Positions 44,580 to 53,504 of a stretch of 64,000 nucleotides of DNA are shown here, piece by piece. A program made the position numbers and the translations under genes. Source of the stretch: Mesorhizobium_G sp049840935 (GTDB lineage Bacteria > Pseudomonadota > Alphaproteobacteria > Rhizobiales > Rhizobiaceae); contig JASGJA010000028.1 in assembly GCA_049840935.1 (NCBI GenBank), positions 1-64,000 of the forward strand, read 5' to 3'. The notes beneath the pieces were generated by a model. It ran no database searches, was not told the origin of the DNA, and saw only the letters and a list, made by a program, of their open reading frames with translations. Every line of letters begins with the position of its first letter. The first letter of the stretch is position 1.

Positions 44580-46358
44580 ATGACCTATCGCGCACCCGTT
44601 GAGGAAATTGCATTCACGTTGAAGAATGTGGCTGGCCTTGACGCCGCGATGAATGATGGCCGCTTGGGCGACCTTTCCGGCGATCTGGTCGATGCTATTA
44701 TCGAGGAAGCAGGGCGCTTCGCCACCGATGAAGTTGCGCCGCTTGCGGTCAATGGCGACCGGCAGGGCGCGGTTTACGAGGATGGCGCGGTCAAGACGCC
44801 GGATGGCTGGCGCGACCTCTATGCTCGTTGGCGCGAGGGCGGCTGGAACGCGCTGTCCGGCCCGGAAGAATTTGGCGGGCAGGGCTTGCCGACCATGCTG
44901 GCCGTCGCCGCAACCGAAATGTGGAACTCCGCATCGATGGCATTCGGCCTTGGCCCGATGCTGACGATGGGTGCCGTCGAGGCCATCGAAAAGCACGCCT
45001 CCGAAGATCTAAAGCAGAAATTTCTGGAAAAGCTGGTGTCCGGCGAGTGGATGGGCACCATGAACCTCACCGAGCCGCAGGCCGGGTCAGACCTCAATGC
45101 CCTTCGCACCCGCGCTGAACGCGCGGGCGATGGCACATATCGCATCTTCGGCCAGAAGATTTTCATCACCTATGGCGAGCATGATTTCACCGACAACATT
45201 GCCCATCTCGTGCTTGCGCGCCTACCCGATGCACCAGCGGGAACCCGCGGCATCTCCCTCTTTCTGGTGCCGAAATTCCTTGTCAACGAGGATGGATCGC
45301 TCGGCGCGCGAAATGATGCGTTTTGCTCATCCATCGAACACAAGCTCGGCATTCATGGCTCGCCCACCTGCACGATGATTTTCGGCGATGGCTTCGTGAA
45401 AGATCGCGAACCGGGCGCCGTTGGTTATCTCATTGGCGAAGAAAATCGCGGGCTGGCTTGCATGTTCACGATGATGAACAATGCCCGCCTGATGGTCGGC
45501 ATGCAGGGCGTTGCGGTCGCTGAAGCCGCATTCCAGAAAGCGCTCGGCTATGCCAACGAGCGCCGTCAGGGCAAAGCCGCCTTGTATAAGGGCGAGGGCA
45601 TGGCCCCCATCGCGTATCACCCCGACGTGCAGCGAAATCTTCTGACCATGCAGGCGCTCACCCGCGTCGCGCGCTCGATCAGCTATTGCTGTGCACACGC
45701 CGCCGATCTGTCGCGCACTGGCGGCGATGACGCCGCGCATTGGCAGGAGCGCGTCAATCTGCTCACGCCGGTCGCTAAGGCATTTTCGACGGATGTCGGC
45801 GTCGATGTCGCGTCCATCGGCGTGCAAATTCATGGTGGCATGGGCTTCATCGAGGAAACAGGAGCAGCCGCGTTTTATCGCGACGCCCGTATTGCACCGA
45901 TTTATGAAGGCACGAACGGCATTCAGGCCATCGACCTTGTAACCCGCAAGCTGCCGCAAAGCGGCGGTGCTCATGTACAAGGTTACATTGATGAGCTTCG
46001 CGTTGAAGTTTCGCGGCTAAGGGATTCCAACCGCGATGGTTTTGGCGACAGCGCAGACTTTATCGAAAGCGCATTGAACGATCTGCAAGAAACGACCGAC
46101 TTCCTGCTCGCGGCACTAAAAGATGGTCGCATGGACGATGCGTTGTCGGGTGCAACGCCCTATCTGCGCCTGTTCGCGCTTTCGGCGGGCGGCGCCTATC
46201 TTGCCCGTGCGGCTCTGGCGACCGACAACGGCGCTCGCACGGCGCTTTGCCGTTTCTTTGCCGAAAATCTGATCAGCGAAACCGGCGCGCTGAAATCGCG
46301 CGTCATGCAAGGTTCAGCCAGTCTTCAGGCTGCAGCGGTTGCTCTGGTTTCAGCTTGA
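44580..46358 (+). CDS. acyl-CoA dehydrogenase
   Basis: A 592-residue FAD-dependent acyl-CoA dehydrogenase of the long FadE/DmdC-like type. N-terminal helical domain, then MGTMNLTEPQAGSDLNALRT and KIFITYGEHDFT around the FAD/acyl site, VQIHGGMGFIEETGAAAFYRDARI, and the catalytic-glutamate segment APIYEGTNGIQAIDL. A C-terminal helical extension (about 450-592) is typical of this subgroup. ATG 44580 follows caggagaac. An enoyl-CoA hydratase gene follows after nine bases, so the pair probably catalyses two successive beta-oxidation steps. Confidence 0.9.
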   Translation: MTYRAPVEEIAFTLKNVAGLDAAMNDGRLGDLSGDLVDAIIEEAGRFATDEVAPLAVNGDRQGAVYEDGAVKTPDGWRDLYARWREGGWNALSGPEEFGGQGLPTMLAVAATEMWNSASMAFGLGPMLTMGAVEAIEKHASEDLKQKFLEKLVSGEWMGTMNLTEPQAGSDLNALRTRAERAGDGTYRIFGQKIFITYGEHDFTDNIAHLVLARLPDAPAGTRGISLFLVPKFLVNEDGSLGARNDAFCSSIEHKLGIHGSPTCTMIFGDGFVKDREPGAVGYLIGEENRGLACMFTMMNNARLMVGMQGVAVAEAAFQKALGYANERRQGKAALYKGEGMAPIAYHPDVQRNLLTMQALTRVARSISYCCAHAADLSRTGGDDAAHWQERVNLLTPVAKAFSTDVGVDVASIGVQIHGGMGFIEETGAAAFYRDARIAPIYEGTNGIQAIDLVTRKLPQSGGAHVQGYIDELRVEVSRLRDSNRDGFGDSADFIESALNDLQETTDFLLAALKDGRMDDALSGATPYLRLFALSAGGAYLARAALATDNGARTALCRFFAENLISETGALKSRVMQGSASLQAAAVALVSA

Positions 46359-46367
46359 GGTATGCAG

Positions 46368-47117
46368 ATGAGTGAAAATATTCAGATCACACGCCACGGC
46401 GCCGTTCAGGTCATCCGCATCAGCCGTCCGGAGAAAAAGAACGCGCTCACGCGGGCCATGTATGCCGCAATGGCAGGGGCGCTGCGCAGCGGGGATGCCG
46501 ACCCAGACATTCGTTGCCACGTTTTTCTCGGCGTACCCGGCGCGTTTTCGGCGGGCAACGATCTGGCCGATTTTCTTGTCGTAGCTACCGGCGGGGAGGG
46601 CGGCTCCGAGGTTTGGGACTTCCTGATGGCGCTGGCCTCTTGCGAAAAGCCGATGGTGTCCGGCGCTGATGGTATCGCGGTTGGCATTGGCACCACGCTT
46701 CACCTGCATTGCGACCTAACCTTCGCAACACCCCGCACCAGCTTCCACACACCTTTCACCGATCTGGGTCTCGTACCCGAAGCAGGTTCCAGCCTCATTG
46801 CCCCAGCCCTCATTGGCCGCCAGCAGGCGTTCGCCTTGCTCGCAATGGGCGAGCCTTTCCCGGCGCAAAAAGCGCTGGAACTCGGCATTATCTATCGCGT
46901 CGTCGATGAGGCCGAACTCGAAACCGAAGTTCTTGCCGCTGCTGAGCGCATTTCCGCCAAGCCACCGCAGGCCCTCAAAATTGCCCGCGATCTGATGCGC
47001 GCGCCGCGATCCTCATTGCTGGATCGCATCAGGGAAGAAAGCGAGCATTTCCGCGAGCGTTTGAAATCCGATGAGGCGCGCGCGGCATTAATTGCCTTCA
47101 TGAGCCGAAAAAAGTAA
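46368..47117 (+). CDS. enoyl-CoA hydratase/isomerase family protein
   Basis: A 249-residue crotonase-fold protein. The oxyanion-hole segments are GAFSAGNDLADF and GADGIAVGIGTTLHLHCDL; the C-terminal half has FTDLGLVPEAGSSL, with a Glu at the usual catalytic position. ATG 46368 lies seven bases after gagg; ATG 46362 is too close to that site. Cotranscribed with the acyl-CoA dehydrogenase. Hydratase versus isomerase cannot be decided from sequence. Confidence 0.9.
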   Translation: MSENIQITRHGAVQVIRISRPEKKNALTRAMYAAMAGALRSGDADPDIRCHVFLGVPGAFSAGNDLADFLVVATGGEGGSEVWDFLMALASCEKPMVSGADGIAVGIGTTLHLHCDLTFATPRTSFHTPFTDLGLVPEAGSSLIAPALIGRQQAFALLAMGEPFPAQKALELGIIYRVVDEAELETEVLAAAERISAKPPQALKIARDLMRAPRSSLLDRIREESEHFRERLKSDEARAALIAFMSRKK

Positions 47118-47141
47118 GGCCGGTCTCGAAAGACCGGCCTT
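47116..47141. terminator. bidirectional terminator
   Basis: A perfect 11-base-pair stem (aaggccggtct / agaccggcctt) capped by a CGAA tetraloop lies right at the hydratase stop. On the minus strand it is followed by acttttttc, making a classical terminator for the BA14K gene. On the plus strand it closes the dehydrogenase-hydratase operon with a weaker tail. Confidence 0.8.
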
Positions 47142-47171
47142 GGCTGAGAGGTCCGCCAACACTAGCTCAGC

Positions 47172-47678
47172 TTAGTTATAGGGCGAGTAGCACTGCTGAC
47201 GTGGGCCATTATATGGCTGGAACGTGTTGTCATAAGCGCGATACGAGCGATAGCGGTTGTAGCACCACTGAACATGCGCATCGCCACCGCCATATACGCG
47301 GCGCACTGGCTCACGATAGACAGGGGCAGGCGGCGGCGCTGCCAGCGCTCCGCCAAGCAATGCGCCTGCTACAAACGCGCCAGCCGGGAACCAGAAATCA
47401 TTGTACCGGCGATAGCCCGGACGATAGTCCCGATAGCCGCGATGGCCGTTGTAATAATAGCGGCCACGCTCGCTGTAAAAGCCCGGACGTCCCGGAATGC
47501 GTCCATGAGTACTGGGTACGCGCCGCCAGTTCCAATCCTGCACCTGTATAACATCGCTGCCCGGCATCGCTTGGGTCGGCACTGGAACGATAGGAGCTGC
47601 AGCCACCGGAGCCGCCGTAGAAACTGCGGTGCCGATCGAAAGCGCGGCAGCGCAGATTGAGACGAGAAACTTACGCAT
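47172..47678 (-). CDS. BA14K family secreted protein
   Basis: A 168-residue protein named after the Brucella abortus 14-kDa immunoreactive antigen. A signal peptide (FLVSICAAALSIGTAVST...) precedes a Tyr/Arg/Gly-rich middle (GRYYYNGHRGYRDYRPGYRRY), a glycine-rich hydrophobic segment (FVAGALLGGALA) and the conserved C-terminal BA14K box HVQWCYNRYRSYRAYDNTF. Relatives are linked to envelope structure or lectin-like activity. Ends at the bidirectional terminator. Confidence 0.85.
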   Translation of the reverse strand: MRKFLVSICAAALSIGTAVSTAAPVAAAPIVPVPTQAMPGSDVIQVQDWNWRRVPSTHGRIPGRPGFYSERGRYYYNGHRGYRDYRPGYRRYNDFWFPAGAFVAGALLGGALAAPPPAPVYREPVRRVYGGGDAHVQWCYNRYRSYRAYDNTFQPYNGPRQQCYSPYN

Positions 47679-47779
47679 TTCGAATTCCTTTCAGGTCAAG
47701 AACCCATATTGGCTGTTCTGCCAGAACGCTCCTGAACGGAAGCTGAACGCGGAAATTGCAAAAAGGTTGCCGCCCACCC

Positions 47780-48397
47780 CTACGGGTATAGCCGCGTTTT
47801 GGACCAGCTATCATCGCCATCGCGTGCGAAAACCACGCGGTCGTGCAGCCGGAAGGGCCTGTCGTGCCAGAACTCCATGCTATCCGGGATGATACGAAAG
47901 CCCGACCAATATGGCGGGCGCGGAATTTCGCCCACGAGATGCCGTGCCGTATATTCCGCAACAGCTTTTTCCAGCGCAAATCTGCTCTCCAGTGCGCGCG
48001 ACTGCTTCGACGCCCACGCTCCGATGCGGCTATTGCGCGGTCGCGACTGGTAATAGGCATCCGCTTCTTCGCCGCTGACGATTTCGACGGCTCCTCGCAC
48101 GCGAACCTGTCGGCGTAGCGATTTCCAGTGAAAGCACAGCGCCGCTTTCATATTGCCGAGTATTTCCCTGCCCTTGGCGCTCTCGAAATTCGTGTAAAAC
48201 ACAAAACCACGCTCATCGAGGCCCTTGAGTAAAACCATGCGCACGTCAGGCATGCCATCGGCGTCGACTGTTGCCAGCGCCATCGCATTGGGATCATTCA
48301 ATTCGGTCGTTCCGGCCTCTTCCAGCCAGACACGGAAAAGGCTAAAGGGATCAGACTCTTCCGTGAAGTCACTTCTTGTTAAGGATGGCTCGCTCAT
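47780..48397 (-). CDS. pdxH: pyridoxamine 5'-phosphate oxidase
   Basis: The FMN-dependent enzyme that makes pyridoxal 5'-phosphate from PNP or PMP. DPNAMALATVDADGMPDVRMVLLKGLDERGFVFYTN (split here into DPNAMALATVDADG and RMVLLKGLDERGFVFYTN) is the FMN site. RNSRIGAWASKQS binds PLP and FRIIPDSMEFWHDRPFRLHDR is the C-terminal PdxH motif. 205 residues. Divergent from a lipoprotein gene. Confidence 0.95.
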   Translation of the reverse strand: MSEPSLTRSDFTEESDPFSLFRVWLEEAGTTELNDPNAMALATVDADGMPDVRMVLLKGLDERGFVFYTNFESAKGREILGNMKAALCFHWKSLRRQVRVRGAVEIVSGEEADAYYQSRPRNSRIGAWASKQSRALESRFALEKAVAEYTARHLVGEIPRPPYWSGFRIIPDSMEFWHDRPFRLHDRVVFARDGDDSWSKTRLYP

Positions 48398-48478
48398 AAA
48401 TAGCCTTTGAGGGATGTCGGTTTGGGAGTTTGCCTATTGGCGCGATTGGCGCAAGCACCACGCACCGAGAGCTATATA

Positions 48479-48898
48479 ATGCCAGCGATGCGCCGGGCAG
48501 GCGCGGCGGCGTTTATGCTATTGGGGCTGTTAACAGCCGGTTGCACCTCCACCATGCTCGGCGGCGGCAAGGATGTCGATCAAGGTATCGTCACCTCCAC
48601 AGTGGCGTCCGCGCAACCCGCACCTGATGCAGAAGCCCAATCCGACGCGCTAACGGTTCGCAACGCGGTTTCCTCTGCCGACCTTTCTACGCTCGATGGC
48701 TCGCCGCTGGCATGGGCAAATGCGGATACTGGCTCGCGCGGCGCAATCAGCGCTGTCACGGAAGACAGCCAGCAGGGGCAGGTCTGCCGCAAGTTCACTA
48801 CCACGCGCGAGAGCTTCGACGGTATTTCGCTTTATCAGGGACGGGCGTGCATGGTCGCGCCGGGCACTTGGCAGATGACGGCATTTGCCCCGTCTTAA
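48479..48898 (+). CDS. RT0821/Lpp0805-type surface lipoprotein
   Basis: A 139-residue predicted outer-membrane lipoprotein. The signal AAAFMLLGLLTAGC has a clear lipobox (LTAGC) with the acceptor cysteine. The mature part is a 17-kDa-antigen-like domain (SPLAWANADTGSRGAISAV, CRKFTTTRESFDGISLYQGRAC) with two cysteines. The start is ATG 48479 or 48488. Function unknown beyond its surface location. Confidence 0.78.
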   Translation: MPAMRRAGAAAFMLLGLLTAGCTSTMLGGGKDVDQGIVTSTVASAQPAPDAEAQSDALTVRNAVSSADLSTLDGSPLAWANADTGSRGAISAVTEDSQQGQVCRKFTTTRESFDGISLYQGRACMVAPGTWQMTAFAPS

Positions 48899-48986
48899 TC
48901 GATAAACCGCACTGGAATTTCTGCGTAGTCGACCGCATATTAGATCGTGAGAAATCACGCTTCCGTGAAAGGTTGGAAAACTGACA

Positions 48987-49925
48987 GTGCGCGACCCCTA
49001 TGAGGTTTTGGGTGTGCCGAGAACGGCCTCTGCGAAGGACATAAAGTCCGCGTTTCGCAAGCTGGCCAAGCAATATCACCCGGATCAGAACCCTAACGAC
49101 CCCAAGGCGAAAGATCTTTTCGCCACGGCCAATCAGGCATACGAAATTCTGGGCGACGAAAAGCAGCGCGCGGCATTCGACCGTGGCGAAATCGGCCCGG
49201 ACGGCAAGCCTGTATTCCAAGGCTTTGAAAGTGCTGGCGGGGGCGATCCGTTTGCAGCGTTCCGCCAACGGGGCGGCGATGCGCATTTCGACTTCCGTTC
49301 ATCGGGCGGACGTCCGTTCGGCGGCAATGCTGGCGGCGCAGGTGGTGATGCGGATGACATCTTCAGCCAGATTTTCGGCGATGCCTTTGCGGGTGGCGGT
49401 GCTCGCCCCAACGCACGCCAGCGGCGCGTACCGCGTGGTGAGGATGTTTCCGCCACGCTCGATATTTCTGTGGAAGAAATGGCCACTGCCGCCAAGGTCA
49501 ATGCGCAATTTCCAGACGGTCGCAAACTCGCGGTAAAGTTGCCTGCGTTCGTGGAGGATGGTCAGACCATCCGCCTGAAAGGGCAGGGCATGCAAGGTCC
49601 GGGCGGCGCGGGTGATGCGCTGGTCAAGATCAGGCTGCGCACGCATTCGCGCTATCGCGTCGATGGTCGCGATCTTCATGTGGACCTTTCCGTTCCTTTG
49701 CGAGATGCAGTGCTCGGTGCAACTGTACCTGTCGAAACGCCCACGGGTAAGTTGGGTGTAAAAATCCCGGCATGGTCCAGTTCAGACAAGATCATGCGCC
49801 TCAAGGGCAAGGGATTGCCGCTCAAGAGCGGCGGCCACGGTGACCTTTACGTGCATGTTCGCATAATGTTGCCGACGGGTGGCGACCCGGCATTGGAAGA
49901 GTTGATGCGTAAATCGGCACCGTAA
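48987..49925 (+). CDS. DnaJ-type co-chaperone (CbpA-like)
   Basis: A 312-residue type II J-protein. The J domain (1-70) has the HPD tripeptide in AKQYHPDQNPND. A Gly/Phe-rich linker (FGGNAGGAGGDADDIFSQIFG) follows, then the C-terminal substrate-binding domains (about 150-305; VPLRDAVLGATVPVETPTG, KIMRLKGKGLPL). It lacks the cysteine zinc finger of DnaJ, so it fits CbpA/DjlA-like helpers of DnaK. The start is GTG 48987, giving MRDPYEVLGV. Confidence 0.9.
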   Translation: MRDPYEVLGVPRTASAKDIKSAFRKLAKQYHPDQNPNDPKAKDLFATANQAYEILGDEKQRAAFDRGEIGPDGKPVFQGFESAGGGDPFAAFRQRGGDAHFDFRSSGGRPFGGNAGGAGGDADDIFSQIFGDAFAGGGARPNARQRRVPRGEDVSATLDISVEEMATAAKVNAQFPDGRKLAVKLPAFVEDGQTIRLKGQGMQGPGGAGDALVKIRLRTHSRYRVDGRDLHVDLSVPLRDAVLGATVPVETPTGKLGVKIPAWSSSDKIMRLKGKGLPLKSGGHGDLYVHVRIMLPTGGDPALEELMRKSAP

Positions 49926-50008
49926 TCGATTGAAGTTGCGCGCTTGATGGCCGCGTGCGCCTGTGCGATAGGCAGGCTGATCCAAAATTCAGTCTGGAGT
50001 CTCTCAAA

Positions 50009-50827
50009 ATGGCAGCAGGACAGGGCTTGATGGCCGGCAAGCGCGGCCTCATTCTCGGCGTCGCGAATAACCGTTCCATTGCCTATGGCATTGCGAAGGC
50101 CTGCGTCACACAGGGCGCGGAAATCGCGCTCACCTATCAGGGCGAGCAATTCAGGAAGCGCGTCGAGCCGCTCGCGGAAGAACTTGGCGCTGAACTGGCC
50201 GGCCATTGCGACGTTACCGACGAATCGAGCCTCGACGCCGTGTTCGATGGCATCAAGTCGAAGTGGGGCAAGCTGGATTTTCTCGTCCATGCCATCGCCT
50301 TTTCCAATAAGGACGAGCTTGATGGTCGTTACGTCGAAACGACGCGCGACAATTTCCTCATGACGATGGACATCTCAGTGTTTTCTTTCACCACCATCGC
50401 CAAGCGTGCCGAAGAGCTAATGACCGATGGCGGTTCGCTGGTCACGCTCACCTATTACGGCGCTGAAAAAGTCATGCCGCATTACAATGTCATGGGCGTC
50501 GCCAAGGCCGCGCTTGAGGCGAGTGTCCGTTATCTTGCTGTCGATCTCGGCTCGAAAAACATCCGCGTCAACGCAATTTCCGCCGGTCCTATCAAGACGC
50601 TTGCCGCCTCCGGCATTGGCGATTTCCGCTATATTCTGAAATGGAACGAGTACAATGCGCCGCTCAAGCGCACCGTGTCTGTCGAGGAAGTGGGCGATGC
50701 TGGGCTCTATCTTCTGTCCGACCTGTCGCGCGGTGTAACGGGTGAGGTTCATCACGTTGATTCCGGCTATCACGTCGTTGGCATGAAGGCCGTCGATGCA
50801 CCCGATATTTCCGTGGTGAAGGAATAG
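50009..50827 (+). CDS. fabI: enoyl-acyl carrier protein reductase (NADH)
   Basis: The last step of each fatty-acid elongation round. The FabI-specific dinucleotide motif is GLILGVANNRSIAYGIAKA, and the Tyr-x6-Lys catalytic pair is in YNVMGVAKAALEA. VNAISAGPIKTLAASGI and the C-terminal GEVHHVDSGYHVVGM are typical. 272 residues. ATG 50009 follows ctggag. A phosphatase gene follows after 16 bases. Confidence 0.95.
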   Translation: MAAGQGLMAGKRGLILGVANNRSIAYGIAKACVTQGAEIALTYQGEQFRKRVEPLAEELGAELAGHCDVTDESSLDAVFDGIKSKWGKLDFLVHAIAFSNKDELDGRYVETTRDNFLMTMDISVFSFTTIAKRAEELMTDGGSLVTLTYYGAEKVMPHYNVMGVAKAALEASVRYLAVDLGSKNIRVNAISAGPIKTLAASGIGDFRYILKWNEYNAPLKRTVSVEEVGDAGLYLLSDLSRGVTGEVHHVDSGYHVVGMKAVDAPDISVVKE

Positions 50828-50843
50828 GGAAGCCCGCGCCCAA

Positions 50844-51444
50844 GTGCCCGACCTTCCGAAGCCGCTGGTCTATTTCGTTCGCCACGGTCAAACCGACTGG
50901 AATGCCGAGGGGCGCTTTCAAGGCCAGAATGAAGTCGATCTTAACGCGACCGGGCGAGTGCAGGCCGAGCGCAATGGGCGGCTGCTGCGCGATTTGATCT
51001 CTCACCCCGAAACTTTCGATTTTATTGCCAGCCCCATGCGCCGCACGGTGGAAACCATGCAGATCGTGCGGCGGGAAATGGGATTGGATGCGGATGGCTT
51101 TCGCACCGATCCCCGGTTGATCGAGGTGCATTTTGGCGATTGGCAGGGCCAGCGCCTTGCCGACCTCAAAGGTTCGACACCAGACATGTTTCGTCGTCGC
51201 CGCGCCGACAAATGGAACATGGTGCCGCCCGGAATGGGCGGTGAGAGCTATCAAATGCTGTTGGAGCGCATGCGTCCGTGGTTTGATTCGCTTCGCCAGC
51301 CGACCGTTTGCGTTGCGCATGGCGGCATATTGCGTGCGATTTTCCGGCTGGCTGGTGGCGTGAGCGAGCCCGAAGCTGCTGACCTCGCCATTCCGCAGGA
51401 CCGAGTCCTCGCGTCTGGAAAACGGCGGATTGAGTTGGCTTTGA
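50844..51444 (+). CDS. histidine phosphatase family protein, frameshifted near its end
   Basis: A phosphoglycerate-mutase-like phosphatase. The catalytic histidine lies in YFVRHGQTDWNAEGRFQG, with a second His in CVAHGGILRAIF. Read literally the frame continues to 51536 with an unnatural basic tail. Dropping one C at 51408-51410 gives RVLRLENGGLSWL and a stop at 51444, about 199 residues as in relatives. Starts at GTG 50844, close behind fabI. Substrate unknown. Confidence 0.82.
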
Positions 51445-51469
51445 ACATAGGACACGTCCCCCGGCGGTT

Positions 51470-52712
51470 TTACCGGCGGCGCTTGGGTTTTTCGAGAAGT
51501 GCGACGGCCTCGACATGTGGCGACCATAAAAACTGATCGATGGGCGTCACAGAAATGAGCCGGTAGCCGCCGTCGATCAGAATGCGGAGATCGCGCGCCA
51601 AAGTCAGCGGATTGCACGAAACCGCAGCGACGAACGGCACGTCAGATCGCGCAATCTGTTTCGATTGGTCTTCGGCGCCTGCGCGTGGCGGATCGAACAC
51701 CACGCCGTCAAAGGTGTTGAGTTCCTTGAACATTAGCGGGCGGCGGTGGAGATCGCGGCGTTCGATGGTGACGCGCTTCAACCCACTGGCAAAACGAAAG
51801 CCACGATCAAGCGCGGCGAGTGCAGCAGCATCACCTTCGACTGCGAGAACTTCCGATTTGCGCGCAAGGCGCAACGCGAAAGCGCCAGCTCCGGCAAAAA
51901 GGTCTGCGACCTTCTTCGCGCGCTGCATGTGTTGCAGTACCAAGTCGACCATCGCGTTTTCGGCTTCGGCAACCGCCTGCAAGAAGCTGCCGGGCGGCGG
52001 TGTGACGGAAGCATCACCAAAATGAATGACCGGCTTGCTCGGCTCGATGATGATCTCATCCTCAATGGACAAGCGCGCGAGCCGCTTGTTGAGCGCGAAG
52101 GCACTCAACGCACCGCGCCTTTTGTCTGAGATTTTGCCGGTGTCCGGAGGCGGCGACATCCAACCCGCTCGCGGTGCGTGTGACGGTGAGGTGAAAGGCT
52201 TGCGCTGATTCTTCGAATTGGCTGGCGAGGTCGCGCAGCATGGGTAGCGCGCTTTCGATTTCCGGCAGTACGACCGGACATTCCTCAATGTCGATGATGT
52301 GGTGGGACAGCGCACGGTTATAGCCCAGCACCGCGCCATTGATGGTGCGACGCGCCGAGAAGACCGCGCGGCGGCGAGAGCGCGGCGGGCAAGGAATTAT
52401 ATCCGCCACCTCCGCGTCGATGCTTTTGGCGTGCAGCGCATCCACCACCTTGTCGCGCTTCCACGCGCGATAGGCGCTGTCTTCGAGATGTTGCAGCGCG
52501 CAGCCGCCGCACTCGCCAAAATGGCGACAGGCGGGATCGATGCGCTTTGGCGAAGGTTCCAAGACCGCCATGAGCGTGGCGCGGTCCTTTTCGCGCGCGG
52601 CGGTGACAGTCTCGCCGGGGAGCGCAAACGGAATGAATACCGGTCCGGTTTCGGTCTGGGCAATGCCGTCGCCCTGTGCGCCGAGCCGTGAGATGGTGAA
52701 GCGCGTGCTCAT
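51470..52712 (-). pseudogene. TrmA/RlmD-type RNA m5U methyltransferase, frameshifted
   Basis: A class I RNA uridine-C5 methyltransferase. The N-terminal TRAM-like region (MSTRFTISRLGAQGDGIAQTE) precedes iron-sulfur cysteines in CRHFGECGGCALQHL. The SAM motif is VADLFAGAGAFALRLA and the catalytic cysteine lies in AAVSCNPLTLARDL. The frame shifts near 52143 (DVAASG joins TGKISDKRRGAL after removing one base). The repaired protein has about 413 residues. Its ATG overlaps the tlyA stop (ATGA), so the two are translationally coupled. Target rRNA or tRNA site is not certain. Confidence 0.87.
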
Positions 52713-53467
52713 TTGTCCTTGATCCCGCCGAGCAGATATTCGCGGTTGCCGTCGCCGCCTTCGAGTGGTGATGCCGTCAATCCGACCGATCGCCAGCCAG
52801 AAACGCCATCGAGCCACCGCCACAGTTCTTCGGCAATCCGTGGGCCATCCGACGCGTTTTTGAGCAAGCCGCCCTTGCCAATGGCATCGCGCCCCGCCTC
52901 GAATTGCGGCTTGACGAGAAACACGCAGCGCGCGCCGGGAGATGCCAGCGCCAATGCAGGCGGCAGCGCCAGTTTCAGCGAAATGAAACTCACATCGCTG
53001 ACGATGAAATCGGGGGGTTGGTTTTCAAGATCGGCCAACGTGAGATCGCGCGCATTCAGCCCTTCGCGCGCGGTGACGCGCGGGTCGTTGCGGATCAGAT
53101 CAGCCAGTTGGCCGTGGCCAACATCTATTGCGAAGATGCGGCGCGCGCCGCGTTCCAGCAGAACCTGCGTGAAGCCACCGGTCGAGGCACCGACGTCCAG
53201 CGCGGTCGCGTCCGTGGGATCGAAACCAAATGCATCCAGCCCTGCGACCAGCTTCAAAGCGGCACGAGAAACATAGTGTAACGCCGGATCGCTGACCGCG
53301 ATTTGCGCACCGCTGGCAACCCCTTGTCCCGGCTTGCGCGCAGGTTCACCTTCGACGGTGACGGTTCCGCGCTTGATCGCATCCGCCGCTCGCGAGCGAC
53401 TGGCAAAGAGGCCGCGCTGAACGAGAAGTTCATCCAGACGCAGGCGATTTTCGGAAGCGTTGATCAC
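52709..53467 (-). CDS. tlyA: TlyA family rRNA methyltransferase
   Basis: A 252-residue protein with an N-terminal S4 RNA-binding domain (RLRLDELLVQRGLFASRSRAAD) and a FtsJ-like methyltransferase domain (ALDVGASTGGFTQVLLERGA; VSDVSFISLKLALPP; FLVKPQFEAGRD). TlyA adds 2'-O-methyl groups to 16S/23S rRNA; some homologues are called haemolysins. Located between dxs and the m5U methyltransferase in one leftward operon, the standard alphaproteobacterial order. Confidence 0.93.
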   Translation of the reverse strand: MINASENRLRLDELLVQRGLFASRSRAADAIKRGTVTVEGEPARKPGQGVASGAQIAVSDPALHYVSRAALKLVAGLDAFGFDPTDATALDVGASTGGFTQVLLERGARRIFAIDVGHGQLADLIRNDPRVTAREGLNARDLTLADLENQPPDFIVSDVSFISLKLALPPALALASPGARCVFLVKPQFEAGRDAIGKGGLLKNASDGPRIAEELWRWLDGVSGWRSVGLTASPLEGGDGNREYLLGGIKDK

Positions 53468-53504
53468 GAATTTGCCTTACGGAAATTCGGCCTGAGCTTT
53501 TGAT

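Noticed and set aside
51470..53467. Haemolysin virulence locus based on tlyA
   Set aside because: The S4/FtsJ domains and the dxs operon context indicate an rRNA methyltransferase.
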